A DNA stretch of 54,106 nt from Chitinophagaceae bacterium (GCA_947372235.1 CANBSW010000005.1:1-54106), one strand, 5' to 3'; positions 41,291-50,317 are shown, numbered from the stretch's first letter. The notes: generated by a model not told the origin, from the sequence alone. Translations and numbers: made by a program.

Positions 41291-42049
41291 ATGTTTTTTA
41301 TTCTTTCTAAGATTTTATATTTTTTACTGGTTCCTTTTTATTGGATTATCATTTTATTGATCTGGAGATGGTTTAGCAAAAATCAAGCACTCAAAAAAAG
41401 ATTACTGATTTTGGCAATTCTGTTTCTTGTTGTTTTTACCAACCCATGCATTTACAATATGTCGAATTTAGCCTGGCAATCAAAACCTATAAACCTTTCG
41501 ACAGATAAAAAATACGAAGCTGGCATACTCTTAGGAGGAATGGCAGGATACGATAAAAATAACCGTGGGTATTTTGGTGATAATGCTGACCGCTTCATTC
41601 AAACAGCTAATCTTTACCACCAACGTATCATAAAAAAAATAATTGTAAGTGGGGGAACAGGATCATTAAATCAGGAAGAGCCCGCTGAAGCTTTTTTTTT
41701 AAGGGCTCAATTTATCGCAAATGGTGTTAATGATTCTGATATTATTATTGAAAGTCGCTCAAGAAACACTTATGAAAACGCTATATATTCAAAAAAAATA
41801 ATTGACTCTTTACAATTAAAACCTCCCTTTGTACTTATCACTTCTGCTATTCACATGAAACGTTCTGAAAACGTTTTCAAAAAAACGAATATCGATTACA
41901 TATCTTTTCCCTGTGATTACAAGGTAAATGAAGAAAATTTTTCTTTCGATGAATATCTAATCCCAAATATATCTCTATTGAATAAATGGTCGTTCCTACT
42001 AAAAGAGATAGTAGGCCTTTACGTTTATAAACTTACCGGAAAAGCATAG
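41291..42049 (+). CDS. YdcF/ElyC-like (DUF218) membrane protein
   Basis: A 252-residue protein with two N-terminal helices (about residues 1-20 and 33-53) and a periplasmic DUF218 domain: AGILLGGMAGYDKN, ADRFIQTANLYHQRIIKKIIVSGGTGSLNQEEPAEAFFLRAQFIANGVNDSDIIIESRSRNTYENAIYSKKII, VLITSAIHMKRS. This is the YdcF/ElyC/SanA group, implicated in cell-envelope and peptidoglycan precursor homeostasis. ATG 41291 is preferred; an earlier in-frame start would overlap the dehydrogenase gene. Confidence 0.85.
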   Translation: MFFILSKILYFLLVPFYWIIILLIWRWFSKNQALKKRLLILAILFLVVFTNPCIYNMSNLAWQSKPINLSTDKKYEAGILLGGMAGYDKNNRGYFGDNADRFIQTANLYHQRIIKKIIVSGGTGSLNQEEPAEAFFLRAQFIANGVNDSDIIIESRSRNTYENAIYSKKIIDSLQLKPPFVLITSAIHMKRSENVFKKTNIDYISFPCDYKVNEENFSFDEYLIPNISLLNKWSFLLKEIVGLYVYKLTGKA

Positions 42050-42060
42050 CCAAATATTCA

Positions 42061-42669
42061 TTACACACATTTGATTACTTCAACCGAATGAAGGTCGTTC
42101 AGTTTGTGTAACACTTCTGTAAGGCGTGCTTTTGGTATGCCTATTCTGAGCAAACAGAATAATTGCATTTCCTGAAATGCCACACTACAGCCGGATTGTT
42201 TGATGAGTATCATCACATCATTCATCAATGTATAATCAAAATGAAGTTCATATAATACTTCTATTGGCTTCTGTACAATAGGAACCAGTTGCAAAGCCAT
42301 GGCAGTTGCTGATTTATAAGCATTGATCAGCCCGGGAACACCTAGTAAAGTGCCCCCAAAATAACGTACAACTATGACAAACACATTGGTAAGTTGTTTG
42401 CTGTCTATCTGCCCAAGAATTGGCTTGCCTGCGGTACCACCGGGTTCGCCGTCATCACTTACACGAAACTGATTACCATCCCAACCCAACCGGTAGGCAA
42501 AACAATGATGAACGGCTTTTGGATGTTCTTTTTTAAATTGCTGCAGATATTGTTTACAATCTTCAATGGTCTGAACAGGAAAGGCAAAGGCAAAAAATTT
42601 GCTGCCCCTGTCTTTAAACTCGGCAACAGAGGCTTTTTCTATGGTCTGGTAATACTCAGGATCACTCAT
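42061..42669 (-). CDS. IMPACT/YigZ-family protein
   Basis: A 202-residue YigZ/IMPACT protein. The N-terminal UPF0029 domain has KASVAEFKDRGSKFFAFAFPVQTIEDCKQYLQQFKKEHPKAVHHCFAYRLG, FRVSDDGEPGGTAGKPILGQI and NVFVIVVRYFGGTLLGVPGLINAYKSA. The C-terminal EF-G-like domain is LHFDYTLMNDVMILIKQSGC. The family is widely conserved; IMPACT proteins in eukaryotes modulate translation stress signalling, the bacterial role is unclear. Its ATG overlaps the stop codon of the DMT transporter gene by 4 bp, so the two are translationally coupled. Confidence 0.9.
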   Translation of the reverse strand: MSDPEYYQTIEKASVAEFKDRGSKFFAFAFPVQTIEDCKQYLQQFKKEHPKAVHHCFAYRLGWDGNQFRVSDDGEPGGTAGKPILGQIDSKQLTNVFVIVVRYFGGTLLGVPGLINAYKSATAMALQLVPIVQKPIEVLYELHFDYTLMNDVMILIKQSGCSVAFQEMQLFCLLRIGIPKARLTEVLHKLNDLHSVEVIKCV

Positions 42670-43556
42670 ATAGTATCTCCAAATGCAATGAGATAAATAG
42701 CTACCAGCGATAGTGCAATACCCATCCAGTTAACTTTAGACAATTTTTCTTTGAATAATAACCACGCAACTACAGAACTGAATAATACGATACCCATATT
42801 ATTTACAGGGATACTGGCACTGCTCTGCCACGGGCTCTCTTTCAAAAAATGAACCAGGCACCAGATAGAAAAATAATTGGGTATGCCAATGATAATTCCT
42901 GCCAGTAAATGTTTCCTTTCAAATTTTTGTTTACCGGTAAAGTATTGGACCATCAATAAAATAAATCCGATTACCGCCGCAGAAAAAAAACCGCTGATCA
43001 GATAAGCATTGTTATTCTCTTCAGTAACATACTGTTTTTGTACGTGATTGATGAGTGCATCCAGTAACCCGCTTCCTACAAATAAAATAAGGGGTAGAAA
43101 ATATTCCCATTTTTTTACACCGGAGTCTTTGACAGATTCCTGTTCTTTCGATTGATAGCAAGTAAGCACTACAGCAGCAAGTGCTAATATCACCCCGGCT
43201 AATTTCCATCCCTGAACGGTTTCTCCATACAGATATACTGATAACACCACCGGGATGATCAACGATAATTTATTAGCCACCGAAGCCACAGCTACACTTA
43301 TTTTTTGTGCAGTCATTCCAATCACATTAAAAATAGATACAAACAAAACTCCCATCACGCAGGCCCATTTGAACCATGGTGTTCGTATCACTTCACCATT
43401 GATCGGAAAGGAACCATTTACTACAGAACCTGTAATAACACAAGTGATATAATTGAATACAATGGCCTGAAAAATACTCACTTTGTATTTTTCACAAACC
43501 TTGAAAGCAAGTGTGAGGTAACTGGTTAATATGATGCTTCCGATAAGGTAGAACAT
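42666..43556 (-). CDS. EamA/DMT-family transporter
   Basis: A 296-residue ten-helix drug/metabolite-transporter-like protein. The two EamA halves span about residues 1-135 (ending LSLIIPVVLSVYLYGETVQGWKLAGVILALAAVVLTCYQ) and 150-296 (ending NNMGIVLFSSVVAWLLFKEKLSKVNWMGIALSLVAIYLIAFGDTI), each with the typical G-E/K-E-x-L loop. Substrate unknown; the family exports metabolites or small organic molecules. Coupled to the YigZ-like gene. Confidence 0.85.
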   Translation of the reverse strand: MFYLIGSIILTSYLTLAFKVCEKYKVSIFQAIVFNYITCVITGSVVNGSFPINGEVIRTPWFKWACVMGVLFVSIFNVIGMTAQKISVAVASVANKLSLIIPVVLSVYLYGETVQGWKLAGVILALAAVVLTCYQSKEQESVKDSGVKKWEYFLPLILFVGSGLLDALINHVQKQYVTEENNNAYLISGFFSAAVIGFILLMVQYFTGKQKFERKHLLAGIIIGIPNYFSIWCLVHFLKESPWQSSASIPVNNMGIVLFSSVVAWLLFKEKLSKVNWMGIALSLVAIYLIAFGDTI

Positions 43557-43563
43557 TTTTTGT

Positions 43564-44619
43564 TTATTTGTTTACTGGTTTATTGGTATAATAGTGAATG
43601 GTATCTGAATGTATGGTTTCTTTTTTTATTGTGTTCATACGATCAAACCTTGGTGCATTTATTCCATTTTTACTTTTTATTTTTGAATTTTGAATTACCC
43701 TCACTTCATCCCAAAGACCTGTATCAATAAAGGATTGCAGTAATTGAGCACCTCCTTCTACCAGTATACTTTGCAATCCCATTTTGTACGACGACTGCAA
43801 GATCTGTTGAAGGATCTTTTCTTTTGGATCGATTTTTTCATGCAGAATATTTTTATTCTCATCCTGCTTTGCGCTGTTAAAAACAATTGTTTTTTCCTGT
43901 TGATTGAACAATTGTAGATTTTTCGGCAACCTGAGATTCATATCCAACACCATTCTTACCGGCTGTTTTTCTGTATAATGTCGATTAGTTAAAGAAGGAT
44001 TATCCAGCAAAGCCGTATTTGTTCCAACCATAATAGCCGCTTCTTCACTGCGCCACTGATGTACAAGCCGGTTTGTGTATTCATTACTGATCAGCAAACG
44101 CTGCTCTGTTCCGGATCCGATTTTGCCATCAGCGGTTTCTGCCCATTTTAAAATGATATACGGACGGTGTTTTGCATGAAACGTGAAAAAACGTTTGTTC
44201 AGTTCCCGGCATTCTTTTTCAAATATGTCAGTCAGCACTTTAACACCTGCATTTTGCAGCTTCTCAATTCCTTTCCCATTCACCTGCTCAAAAGGATCTC
44301 GGCAACCGATCACTACTTTTGGTATTCTTTTTTGAATGATCAGATCTGTGCAAGGCGGGGTTTTTCCAAAATGAGCGCAAGGTTCCAGAGAAACATACAA
44401 AGTGGATGCTGTAACCAACAGCTGGTCTTCAAATGAAACACTATTCAAACAGTTTACTTCGGCGTGCGGACCACCATATTGCTGATGATACCCCTCACCT
44501 ATGATCCGCCCGTTATGCACTAACACAGCCCCCACCATCGGGTTGGGCATTACCTTACCTGTGCCCATTAGGGCAAGTTCGATACAGCGGTTCATATACA
44601 TTTCATGGGAAATCTGCAT
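43564..44619 (-). CDS. ribD: Riboflavin biosynthesis bifunctional deaminase/reductase
   Basis: A 351-residue RibD. The deaminase domain (about 1-140) has CIELALMGTGKVMPNPMVGAVLVHNGRIIGEGYHQQYGGPHAEVNCL (zinc His and catalytic Glu) and LEPCAHFGKTPPCTDLII (zinc cysteines). The reductase domain (about 145-351) begins RPYIILKWAETADGKIG and has ILVEGGAQLLQSFIDTGLWDEV. It carries out deamination and NADPH reduction of the pyrimidine intermediate in riboflavin synthesis. ATG 44619 is chosen; eight further upstream residues are in frame but unlike the family. Divergent from prmC, with 43 bp between them. Confidence 0.95.
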   Translation of the reverse strand: MQISHEMYMNRCIELALMGTGKVMPNPMVGAVLVHNGRIIGEGYHQQYGGPHAEVNCLNSVSFEDQLLVTASTLYVSLEPCAHFGKTPPCTDLIIQKRIPKVVIGCRDPFEQVNGKGIEKLQNAGVKVLTDIFEKECRELNKRFFTFHAKHRPYIILKWAETADGKIGSGTEQRLLISNEYTNRLVHQWRSEEAAIMVGTNTALLDNPSLTNRHYTEKQPVRMVLDMNLRLPKNLQLFNQQEKTIVFNSAKQDENKNILHEKIDPKEKILQQILQSSYKMGLQSILVEGGAQLLQSFIDTGLWDEVRVIQNSKIKSKNGINAPRFDRMNTIKKETIHSDTIHYYTNKPVNK

Positions 44620-44662
44620 AAGAGAATTGACAAAAATAACCAAATGGTGCTAACATTGCAGC

Positions 44663-45523
44663 ATGAGCCTCCAACAAGCCCAACTGGAACTACTATTTCA
44701 ACTAAAAACCGTTTACGATGAACGAGAAGCAGGCAATATTGCCGACTGGGTTTTGGAGCATATAACGGGCAAAAAACGTATTGATCGTTTATTAAATAAG
44801 CATCTTGCATTACACGAATCACAACAAGCCCAATTACAAAAAATCACCCAACAACTTCTTTCCCATCGGCCAGTCCAATATGTTTTGGGTGAGGCATGGT
44901 TTGCAGGTATGAAATTTTATGTGAACGAATCTGTTTTGATTCCGCGGCCGGAGACCGAAGAGTTAGTTGATTGGGTGCTTGAATCAATTCAACATTCAAA
45001 ATTCAAAATTCAGAATTTAGGGGAAGTTGGTTCGGGAAGTGGTTGTATTCCTATTGCCTTGAAGAAGAAACTATGGGATGTTTCTGTTTGCTCGCTGGAA
45101 GTAAGTATCGATGCCTTAAGTGTTGCAACGAAAAATGCAGCGACTTTAGAAGTTGAGATTGATTTCAGAAATATTGATTTTTTGAATGAGGCATTATGGA
45201 ATGATTTGCCGGTGTTTGATTGTATTGTGAGCAATCCGCCATATATCAAACAATCAGAGAATAAATTGATGGCAAGAAATGTATTGGATTTTGAACCGGC
45301 TATTGCTTTGTTTGTGCCCGATGAAGATGCCTTATTATTTTACAGAAAGATCGCTTTGTTTGCAAAATCGCATCTTGCTGAAAATGGGATGATCTTTTTG
45401 GAGATCAATGAAGCGTTGGGGAAAGAAGTGGTTGCATTGTATGAAAGTTTTGGATATGTTGTTGAATTGAGGAAGGATTTGCAGGGGAAGGATAGAATGG
45501 TAAAAGCGAATTTGAAAATTTGA
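44663..45523 (+). CDS. prmC: Release-factor glutamine methyltransferase
   Basis: A 286-residue PrmC/HemK, methylating the Gln of the GGQ motif in release factors. PrmC_N helical domain (about 1-75), VLIPRPETEELVDWV, the SAM motif VGSGSGCIPIALKK, and the catalytic NPPYIK. Between RPETEELVDWVLESI and the SAM motif the sequence reads QHSKFKIQNLGEVG; its DNA (44993-45017) is an ATTCAAAATTCAAAATTC-type tandem repeat, and the usual LDIGTGSG is changed to LGEVGSGSG. The last codons (ANLKI-stop) are also encoded by repeat DNA (45509-45537). The enzyme may still work, since the SAM glycines and NPPY are intact. Confidence 0.9.
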   Translation: MSLQQAQLELLFQLKTVYDEREAGNIADWVLEHITGKKRIDRLLNKHLALHESQQAQLQKITQQLLSHRPVQYVLGEAWFAGMKFYVNESVLIPRPETEELVDWVLESIQHSKFKIQNLGEVGSGSGCIPIALKKKLWDVSVCSLEVSIDALSVATKNAATLEVEIDFRNIDFLNEALWNDLPVFDCIVSNPPYIKQSENKLMARNVLDFEPAIALFVPDEDALLFYRKIALFAKSHLAENGMIFLEINEALGKEVVALYESFGYVVELRKDLQGKDRMVKANLKI

Positions 45524-45616
45524 AGATTTGAAAATTTGCTAATTAATATGATTGAGAATACGAACAGCTGCACTTCCTCCCATTTTCAAATTTTCAAATC
45601 CTCAAATTTTCAAATT
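45509..45616. repeat. AATTTGAAAATTTGA inverted repeat
   Basis: Left arm AATTTGAAAATTTGAAGATT onward (45509-45537) and right arm with CAAATTTTCAAATCCTCAAA (45587-45616) are near-perfect reverse complements around about 50 nt. The left arm encodes the end of prmC, and the right arm abuts the exbD stop codon, so this may be a shared terminator of convergent genes or a dispersed simple-repeat element. Confidence 0.7.
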
Positions 45617-46010
45617 AATGATTGTTCACCGCCATCACCGGCGTAGCTCCCAGCTTCTTAATTACCTGCATTACACGAATAGCCGTACCTAAATGCGAAG
45701 TACTGTCGCCATTAATTACTACGGAGGGTTTATCGGTTTCTTTGGCTAAATAAGCTTTCAATTCAACCTCTAACTCATCCATGGTTACTTTCTTTTGAGC
45801 GAGGAAAAGATTTTGGTCTTTATCAACTGTAATCACAACCGTTTGCTTCGATTTGGTATCACTCTTAGCTTTGGGATTGGAAACCTTGATCACATTCGGA
45901 TTAGCCAGTGTAGAAACGATCAGAAAAAACAATAGCAGGATAAACAATATATCATTCAATGCACCGGTGTGCACTTCGGGATGGGTTTTTAATCGTTTCC
46001 TGATGTTCAT
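45615..46010 (-). CDS. ExbD/TolR-type biopolymer transport protein
   Basis: A 131-residue ExbD/TolR-like protein: one membrane helix with the conserved ion-site Asp (ALNDILFILLLFFLIVS, Asp near residue 20), then a periplasmic domain (VVITVDKDQNLFLAQKKVTMDELEVELKAYLAKETDKPSVVINGDSTSHLGTAIRVMQVIKKLGATPVMAVNNH). With the ExbB-like protein encoded upstream it forms a proton-driven stator-like complex energising TonB or Tol systems. The partner gene is 154 bp away on the same strand. Confidence 0.9.
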   Translation of the reverse strand: MNIRKRLKTHPEVHTGALNDILFILLLFFLIVSTLANPNVIKVSNPKAKSDTKSKQTVVITVDKDQNLFLAQKKVTMDELEVELKAYLAKETDKPSVVINGDSTSHLGTAIRVMQVIKKLGATPVMAVNNH

Positions 46011-46024
46011 GATAATTAATAATT

Positions 46025-46054
46025 AGGAATTAAAAATTAATAATTATTAATTCC
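46025..46054. repeat. AT-rich palindrome between exbB- and exbD-like genes
   Basis: AGGAATTAAAAATTAATAAT onward is an almost perfect 30-bp palindrome ending ATTATTAATTCCT. A related AATTTTTAATTC lies at 46143-46154. It may reduce expression of the downstream gene or just be an AT-rich dispersed repeat. Confidence 0.5.
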
Positions 46055-46164
46055 TGTTTTTTGCTGAGTAATGTTCTAACCGTATAAGTGTGCGACGCAA
46101 CGATGTTCAATTTCTATTCCACTGCCGGGTCAAAACTCCTCATAATTTTTAATTCTTTATTGGT

Positions 46165-46848
46165 CTACCTCGTCGGTTCCTGCAACACATCAATAAACTC
46201 CGCACTCGCTGCTTCCATTTTATTCGCTGTCTTATCGATCTGGGTGGTTAATGCATTATGACCGATATAAGCCAGCAAACCAATGATCAAACCTGTTCCG
46301 GATGTGATCATCTTTACATAAATACCACCAGCGATATCATTCAGTGTAAACTGTCCGGAACTGGCAATACCATAGAACAACTGAATCATACCCACGATCG
46401 TTCCTAAAAACCCAAACATAGGTGCAATACCGGCAATCAATGAAAGAATGGATAAATTCTTCTCCATTGTATACATTTCCAGTTTGCCCACATTTTCCAT
46501 ACTCTTCTCTATGGCATCAATGGGTTTACCAATACGTTGTAACCCTTTATCAATCATTCTTGCAACGGGGTTATTGGTGTTCTTGGCCAGGTTACGTGCG
46601 GCAGAAACATTACCAGTGATGATATTATCACGAATGATATTCATGAAATTAGGATCGATACGCGATGCTTTGCGGATGGCCAGTAAACGTTCTATAAACA
46701 CAAAGATGGCCCCTATCAGCAGGAGGTATAACGGATACATGATCCATCCACCTTTTTCCAATAAGCTCCATAAGGAGATCTTTTCGGGGGCAGCCGGCAA
46801 TGCAGCGGCCACTTTTTGTAAGGTATCTATCTGAAGCAGATCGAACAT
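46165..46848 (-). CDS. ExbB/MotA/TolQ-family proton channel protein
   Basis: A 227-residue ExbB-like inner-membrane protein with three helices: GGWIMYPLYLLLIGAIFVFIERLLA (about 29-55), NLSILSLIAGIAPMFGFLGTIVGMIQLFYGI (about 130-160) and GGIYVKMITSGTGLIIGLLAYIGHNAL (about 170-198). The signature GIAPMFGFLGTIVGMIQLF is that of the MotA/TolQ/ExbB family. It partners with the ExbD-like protein downstream. Confidence 0.9.
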   Translation of the reverse strand: MFDLLQIDTLQKVAAALPAAPEKISLWSLLEKGGWIMYPLYLLLIGAIFVFIERLLAIRKASRIDPNFMNIIRDNIITGNVSAARNLAKNTNNPVARMIDKGLQRIGKPIDAIEKSMENVGKLEMYTMEKNLSILSLIAGIAPMFGFLGTIVGMIQLFYGIASSGQFTLNDIAGGIYVKMITSGTGLIIGLLAYIGHNALTTQIDKTANKMEAASAEFIDVLQEPTR

Positions 46849-47230
46849 CTCGTATAATTTAGGTAAAGCTAAAATTAACTGGTTCTACAAAAGAACAGTA
46901 CTGGTGTGAATAAAATTGCCAATGGTTTGTTTTTTAGGAAAGCTTTTACACATGTGGTTATTACCTTCTATGTAAAGATTGCTTATTCCTGAAAATCTTA
47001 GAAACGCAAGATGTTTAATACGCATGCCCCATCGGGGCAAAATTTCGGTAGATGAAAAATTTGGTCACAACATACAAAAGCCCTGTAGGGGCGGGATATT
47101 ATTTCGCCCCTACAGGGCTTATCATAAATCTCCACCTATTTTATTCTACAGAGATTTTGCCCCGATGGGGCCAGGGAGATTAATGTTCAAAATCTCCATC
47201 ATCTTGGTAACTTGTACTACAAATCTTCTC
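46849..47230. other. 382-bp divergent intergenic region with nested palindromes
   Basis: Separates the ExbB-like gene from the MgtA-like gene. No gene is convincing. Most of the right half is the nested inverted repeat at 47026-47171. A candidate promoter-like GTAACTTG (47207-47214) precedes the ATPase start. A longer frame through the palindromes (from 46979) is not credible as coding. Confidence 0.5.
47026..47171. repeat. Nested inverted-repeat element (GCCCCATCGGGGC / CCCTGTAGGGGCG type)
   Basis: The outer pair is GCCCCATCGGGGCAAAAT (47026-47043), with ATTTTGCCCCGATGGGGC (47154-47171). The inner pair is AAGCCCTGTAGGGGCG (47078-47093), exactly complementary to CGCCCCTACAGGGCTT (47105-47120). 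The middle also has paired CTACA and GTAGA segments. GC-rich palindromes in an AT-rich gap suggest a dispersed repetitive element. Confidence 0.8.
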
Positions 47231-49747
47231 ATGGACCAATCCACATTCTGGCAATATGATGCTGCCGAGGTGATAACATCACTCCAAAGCAATGAAAACG
47301 GACTTTCTACTACGGAAGCCAAAAAGCGGGTGGCCGCCAATGCCGAGAAGAAAAAAACGGTCAATCCTTTTCTGCAGGATGTGTTGCTGTTTATTTCGCA
47401 GTTTAAAAGTCCGTTGACACTTTTATTAGTAGCGGCCGTTATCCTTTCTGCCATATTAGGCGAAACTTCGGATGTGTTCATTATCCTGTTCATCTTACTG
47501 GCAACCGGTATTATGAGTTTTATTCAGGAACGGCATGCAGGAAAGGCGGTAGAAGCACTTCGTTCTATTATTCGCACTAAAGTAAAAGTAGTAAGGGAAG
47601 GGATTGAAACAAATGTGTTTACAGAAGAAGTGGCCCCCGGCGATATCCTTAATTTTTCTGCTGGTGATATCATTCCCGCAGATTGTTTGTTGATAGAAGA
47701 AAAGGACCTGCATGTTAATGAAGCCACCCTAACCGGTGAAACCTTTCCGGCAGAAAAAGAAATTGGCAAATTAGCCGCTGCTACAGGAATATCTAAACGA
47801 ACCAATACATTGTTTGAAGGAACCAGTATTGTAAGTGGCTCCGGTAAAGCCATTGCGGTGTTAACCGGAAAAGATACTGTGTTTGGAAATATTTCTGCAA
47901 GCCTATCCAAACCTGCCGAAGAAACTGCTTTTGAGATCGGTATTCGAAAATTTGGTTTTTTGTTAATGCAGATCACGATAGTATTGGCAGTGATTATTCT
48001 GGCAGTGAACATTTATTTTGGCAGACCCTTGATCGATTCATTATTGTTTGGATTAGCGCTCGCGGTTGGTATGGCTCCTGAACTTTTACCCGCTATCATG
48101 ACCATTGCCATGAGTGCCGGTGCCAAAAGAATGGCGAAGCAGAAAGTGATCGTTAAAAAATTATCATCCATTCAAAACCTGGGCGAGATTAATTTATTCT
48201 GTTCTGATAAAACAGGAACACTAACAGAAGGCGTACTCAAAGTTTCTTCTATTGTGGGCATTGATGGAAAAGAAAGTATCATCATTAAACAACTCGCATT
48301 TCTGAATGCAAGTTTTGAAACGGGATTCGCTAACCCGATGGATGATGCCTTGCGCGCCATGACAGATGTTAATACCAATAGCTACACCAAAACCGATGAG
48401 ATCCCTTATGATTTTATTCGTAAATGTTTAAGCGTATCAGTTGCCAAAGAAAACGATTGTCAGATCATTACAAAAGGCGCACTCAATAATATTGTTGCCA
48501 AATGCGATCAGGTATTGCAGGCTGATGGAACCATTGCTCCTATTGCAACCGCCATAGAAACCATTAACAATTTATACAAACAATACAGCAACCAGGGCTT
48601 CCGCACTATTGGGGTTTGTTATAAGTCGTTTGATAAGAACAAAGCATTATCAAAAACTGATGAAGAGCAAATGATTTTTGGAGGATTTGTTTTGCTATTC
48701 GATCCGCCGAAAGAAGGGGTGATTGAAGTGATTGAAGAATTGAGAAAGAACGGAGTAATATTAAAGATCATCACCGGCGATAATAAATTAGTGGCTGCTT
48801 TTGTTGCAGAGAAAATGGGATTGAAAAACTGCGTAATTGTTTCCGGTGAAGAGATCAGGAAGATGAGTCCGGAAGCATTGGTGCATACCGTGCAGACTGC
48901 CAATGTATTTGCAGAGATAGAACCGCAGCAGAAAGAGAATATCATCAAAGCATTCCGCAAAGCGGGTAATACCGTGGCATATATGGGCGATGGCATTAAT
49001 GATGTGGCCGCCATTAATGCAGCCGATGTGGGCATTTCTACCAATAACGCAGTAGATGTTGCCAAAGAAGCCGCCGATGTGGTATTGCTCGAAAAAGACC
49101 TTGCCGTTTTAAATGCCGGGATACTCGAAGGAAGAAGAACTTTCTTAAACACACTAAAATACATTTACACCAATACCAGCGCCACATTTGGAAATATGTT
49201 CAGCATGGCCGGAGCATCTTTGATACTACCCTTCCTGCCCATGTTACCTCAACAGATTTTGATGACCAATTTTTTAACCGATTTCCCTTACATGGCAGTG
49301 GCGGCAGATAATGTGGATGAAAATGAACTGATGATACCCCAAAAATGGAACCTGAAACAATTGAAAAATTTCATGATCGTATTTGGATTACACAGTTCGG
49401 TATTTGATTACCTCACATTCTTTGCGCTCTACAAATTATTCAAAGCCGATGCAGATATGTTTCATACCGGATGGTTCATAGAATCTATCTGTACAGAGTT
49501 GTTGATTCTGTTTGTAGTTCGAACCCATAAATCATTATTAAAAAGTGCACCGGGTAAATTATTAATTGCCTTAAGTATTGCCGGCTTAGCCATAACGGTA
49601 GCACTACCCTTTACGCCATTTGCCAAAGACCTCGGCTTTGTAGTACCGCCATGGAAACTGATCGGTATCATTGTTGGGATTTTAACGCTGTATGTGATTA
49701 CGGCGGATATGATTAAGGTTTTGTTTTTTAAGAAGACTGCGATTTGA
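47231..49747 (+). CDS. MgtA-like Mg2+-importing P-type ATPase
   Basis: An 838-residue P3B-type ATPase. Seen are the actuator NEATLTGETFPAEKE, helix-4 site VGMAPELLPAIMTIAMSAGA (about 280-299), which is the MgtA-type PE-x-LP, phosphorylation site CSDKTGTLTEG (Asp near 326), KGALNNI, FDPPKEGV, and hinge GDGINDVAAINAADVGISTNNAVDVAKEAADVV (about 585-618). The VGMAPELLP form indicates Mg2+ (or Ni2+/Co2+) import rather than Ca2+ export. ATG 47231 begins the N-terminal domain MDQSTFWQYDAAEV; upstream in-frame sequence reads through the palindromic element. No MgtA leader peptide is visible. Confidence 0.9.
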   Translation: MDQSTFWQYDAAEVITSLQSNENGLSTTEAKKRVAANAEKKKTVNPFLQDVLLFISQFKSPLTLLLVAAVILSAILGETSDVFIILFILLATGIMSFIQERHAGKAVEALRSIIRTKVKVVREGIETNVFTEEVAPGDILNFSAGDIIPADCLLIEEKDLHVNEATLTGETFPAEKEIGKLAAATGISKRTNTLFEGTSIVSGSGKAIAVLTGKDTVFGNISASLSKPAEETAFEIGIRKFGFLLMQITIVLAVIILAVNIYFGRPLIDSLLFGLALAVGMAPELLPAIMTIAMSAGAKRMAKQKVIVKKLSSIQNLGEINLFCSDKTGTLTEGVLKVSSIVGIDGKESIIIKQLAFLNASFETGFANPMDDALRAMTDVNTNSYTKTDEIPYDFIRKCLSVSVAKENDCQIITKGALNNIVAKCDQVLQADGTIAPIATAIETINNLYKQYSNQGFRTIGVCYKSFDKNKALSKTDEEQMIFGGFVLLFDPPKEGVIEVIEELRKNGVILKIITGDNKLVAAFVAEKMGLKNCVIVSGEEIRKMSPEALVHTVQTANVFAEIEPQQKENIIKAFRKAGNTVAYMGDGINDVAAINAADVGISTNNAVDVAKEAADVVLLEKDLAVLNAGILEGRRTFLNTLKYIYTNTSATFGNMFSMAGASLILPFLPMLPQQILMTNFLTDFPYMAVAADNVDENELMIPQKWNLKQLKNFMIVFGLHSSVFDYLTFFALYKLFKADADMFHTGWFIESICTELLILFVVRTHKSLLKSAPGKLLIALSIAGLAITVALPFTPFAKDLGFVVPPWKLIGIIVGILTLYVITADMIKVLFFKKTAI

Positions 49748-49822
49748 TGACTAAAACCAGCAAATTATTGATTTTTTAGGATTGATATAAAACTTGTAAA
49801 TTCGTTACACAAACTTATTACC

Positions 49823-50063
49823 ATGTACCGCCAGATTATTACACCTACCGACAAAGAGCATAGAATTGCCGGAAGACTTGTATGGCAAACAGTTAGAAAT
49901 AACCGTAAGAGAAGTAATATCTAAAACCTCAAAAGTTGTTGGCATAAAAAAATTGCCTACACGATTAAAAAACAAAACTTTTTGGGGAAATATTACATAC
50001 AACCCAGGCTTCCCATCTATTGAAGAAATAAGACATAAAGCATGGCCAAAAAACAATGGGTAA
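49823..50063 (+). pseudogene. Frameshifted VapB-like antitoxin
   Basis: Frame 1 starts MYRQIITPTDKEHRI, as in PIN-associated antitoxins of Bacteroidota, then shifts. From 49866 another frame continues with LPEDLYGKQLEITVREVI..., ending NPGFPSIEEIRHKAWPKNNG-stop, the expected rest of the protein. The junction reads AGAATTGCCGGA, where relatives would have AGAATTGAATTGCCGGA; loss of one AATTG-type unit (5 nt) by slippage explains the shift. Only a broken antitoxin would be made, unless ribosomes shift. It overlaps the PIN gene by 22 bp. Confidence 0.65.
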
Positions 50064-50317
50064 TACTTGATACTCACATACTCATAGAAATAATGAGAAG
50101 AAACATTTCGGTTATTCAAAAATGTGATCAGCTAGGCATTGAAAACCTTGCGATTTCTTCCATTAGCTACAGCGAATTTCATTCTCCGCAAGGTATCCAT
50201 CCTCAAAAAAAAAGAAAGTTCTCCACAGTTGTCTCTCGCAGAGGACACTGTGGTTTGAATGGTAAAGCAAATCTGTTAAACCAAATATCACACAATACAC
50301 TTCTCTACAAAATTTAA
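50042..50317 (+). pseudogene. Truncated VapC-like PIN-domain toxin
   Basis: Starts as a normal PIN ribonuclease toxin: MAKKQWVILDTHILIEIMRRN (first active-site Asp), then CDQLGIENLAISSISYSEF (conserved Glu). After about residue 46 the family similarity stops and a run of unrelated residues continues to 50317, through the left arm of an inverted-repeat element (50219-50380). The later acidic residues needed for metal-dependent RNA cleavage are missing, and the protein is about 91 residues rather than the usual 125-130. It is probably inactive. Confidence 0.65.

Noticed and set aside
46979..47230. 84-residue N-terminal extension of the MgtA-like ATPase
   Set aside because: It reads through the nested palindromic element and does not resemble the family N-terminus, which starts at 47231.
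50042..50317. Intact VapC toxin
   Set aside because: Only the first active-site Asp and the Glu are present; the C-terminal third is unrelated and overlaps an inverted-repeat arm.
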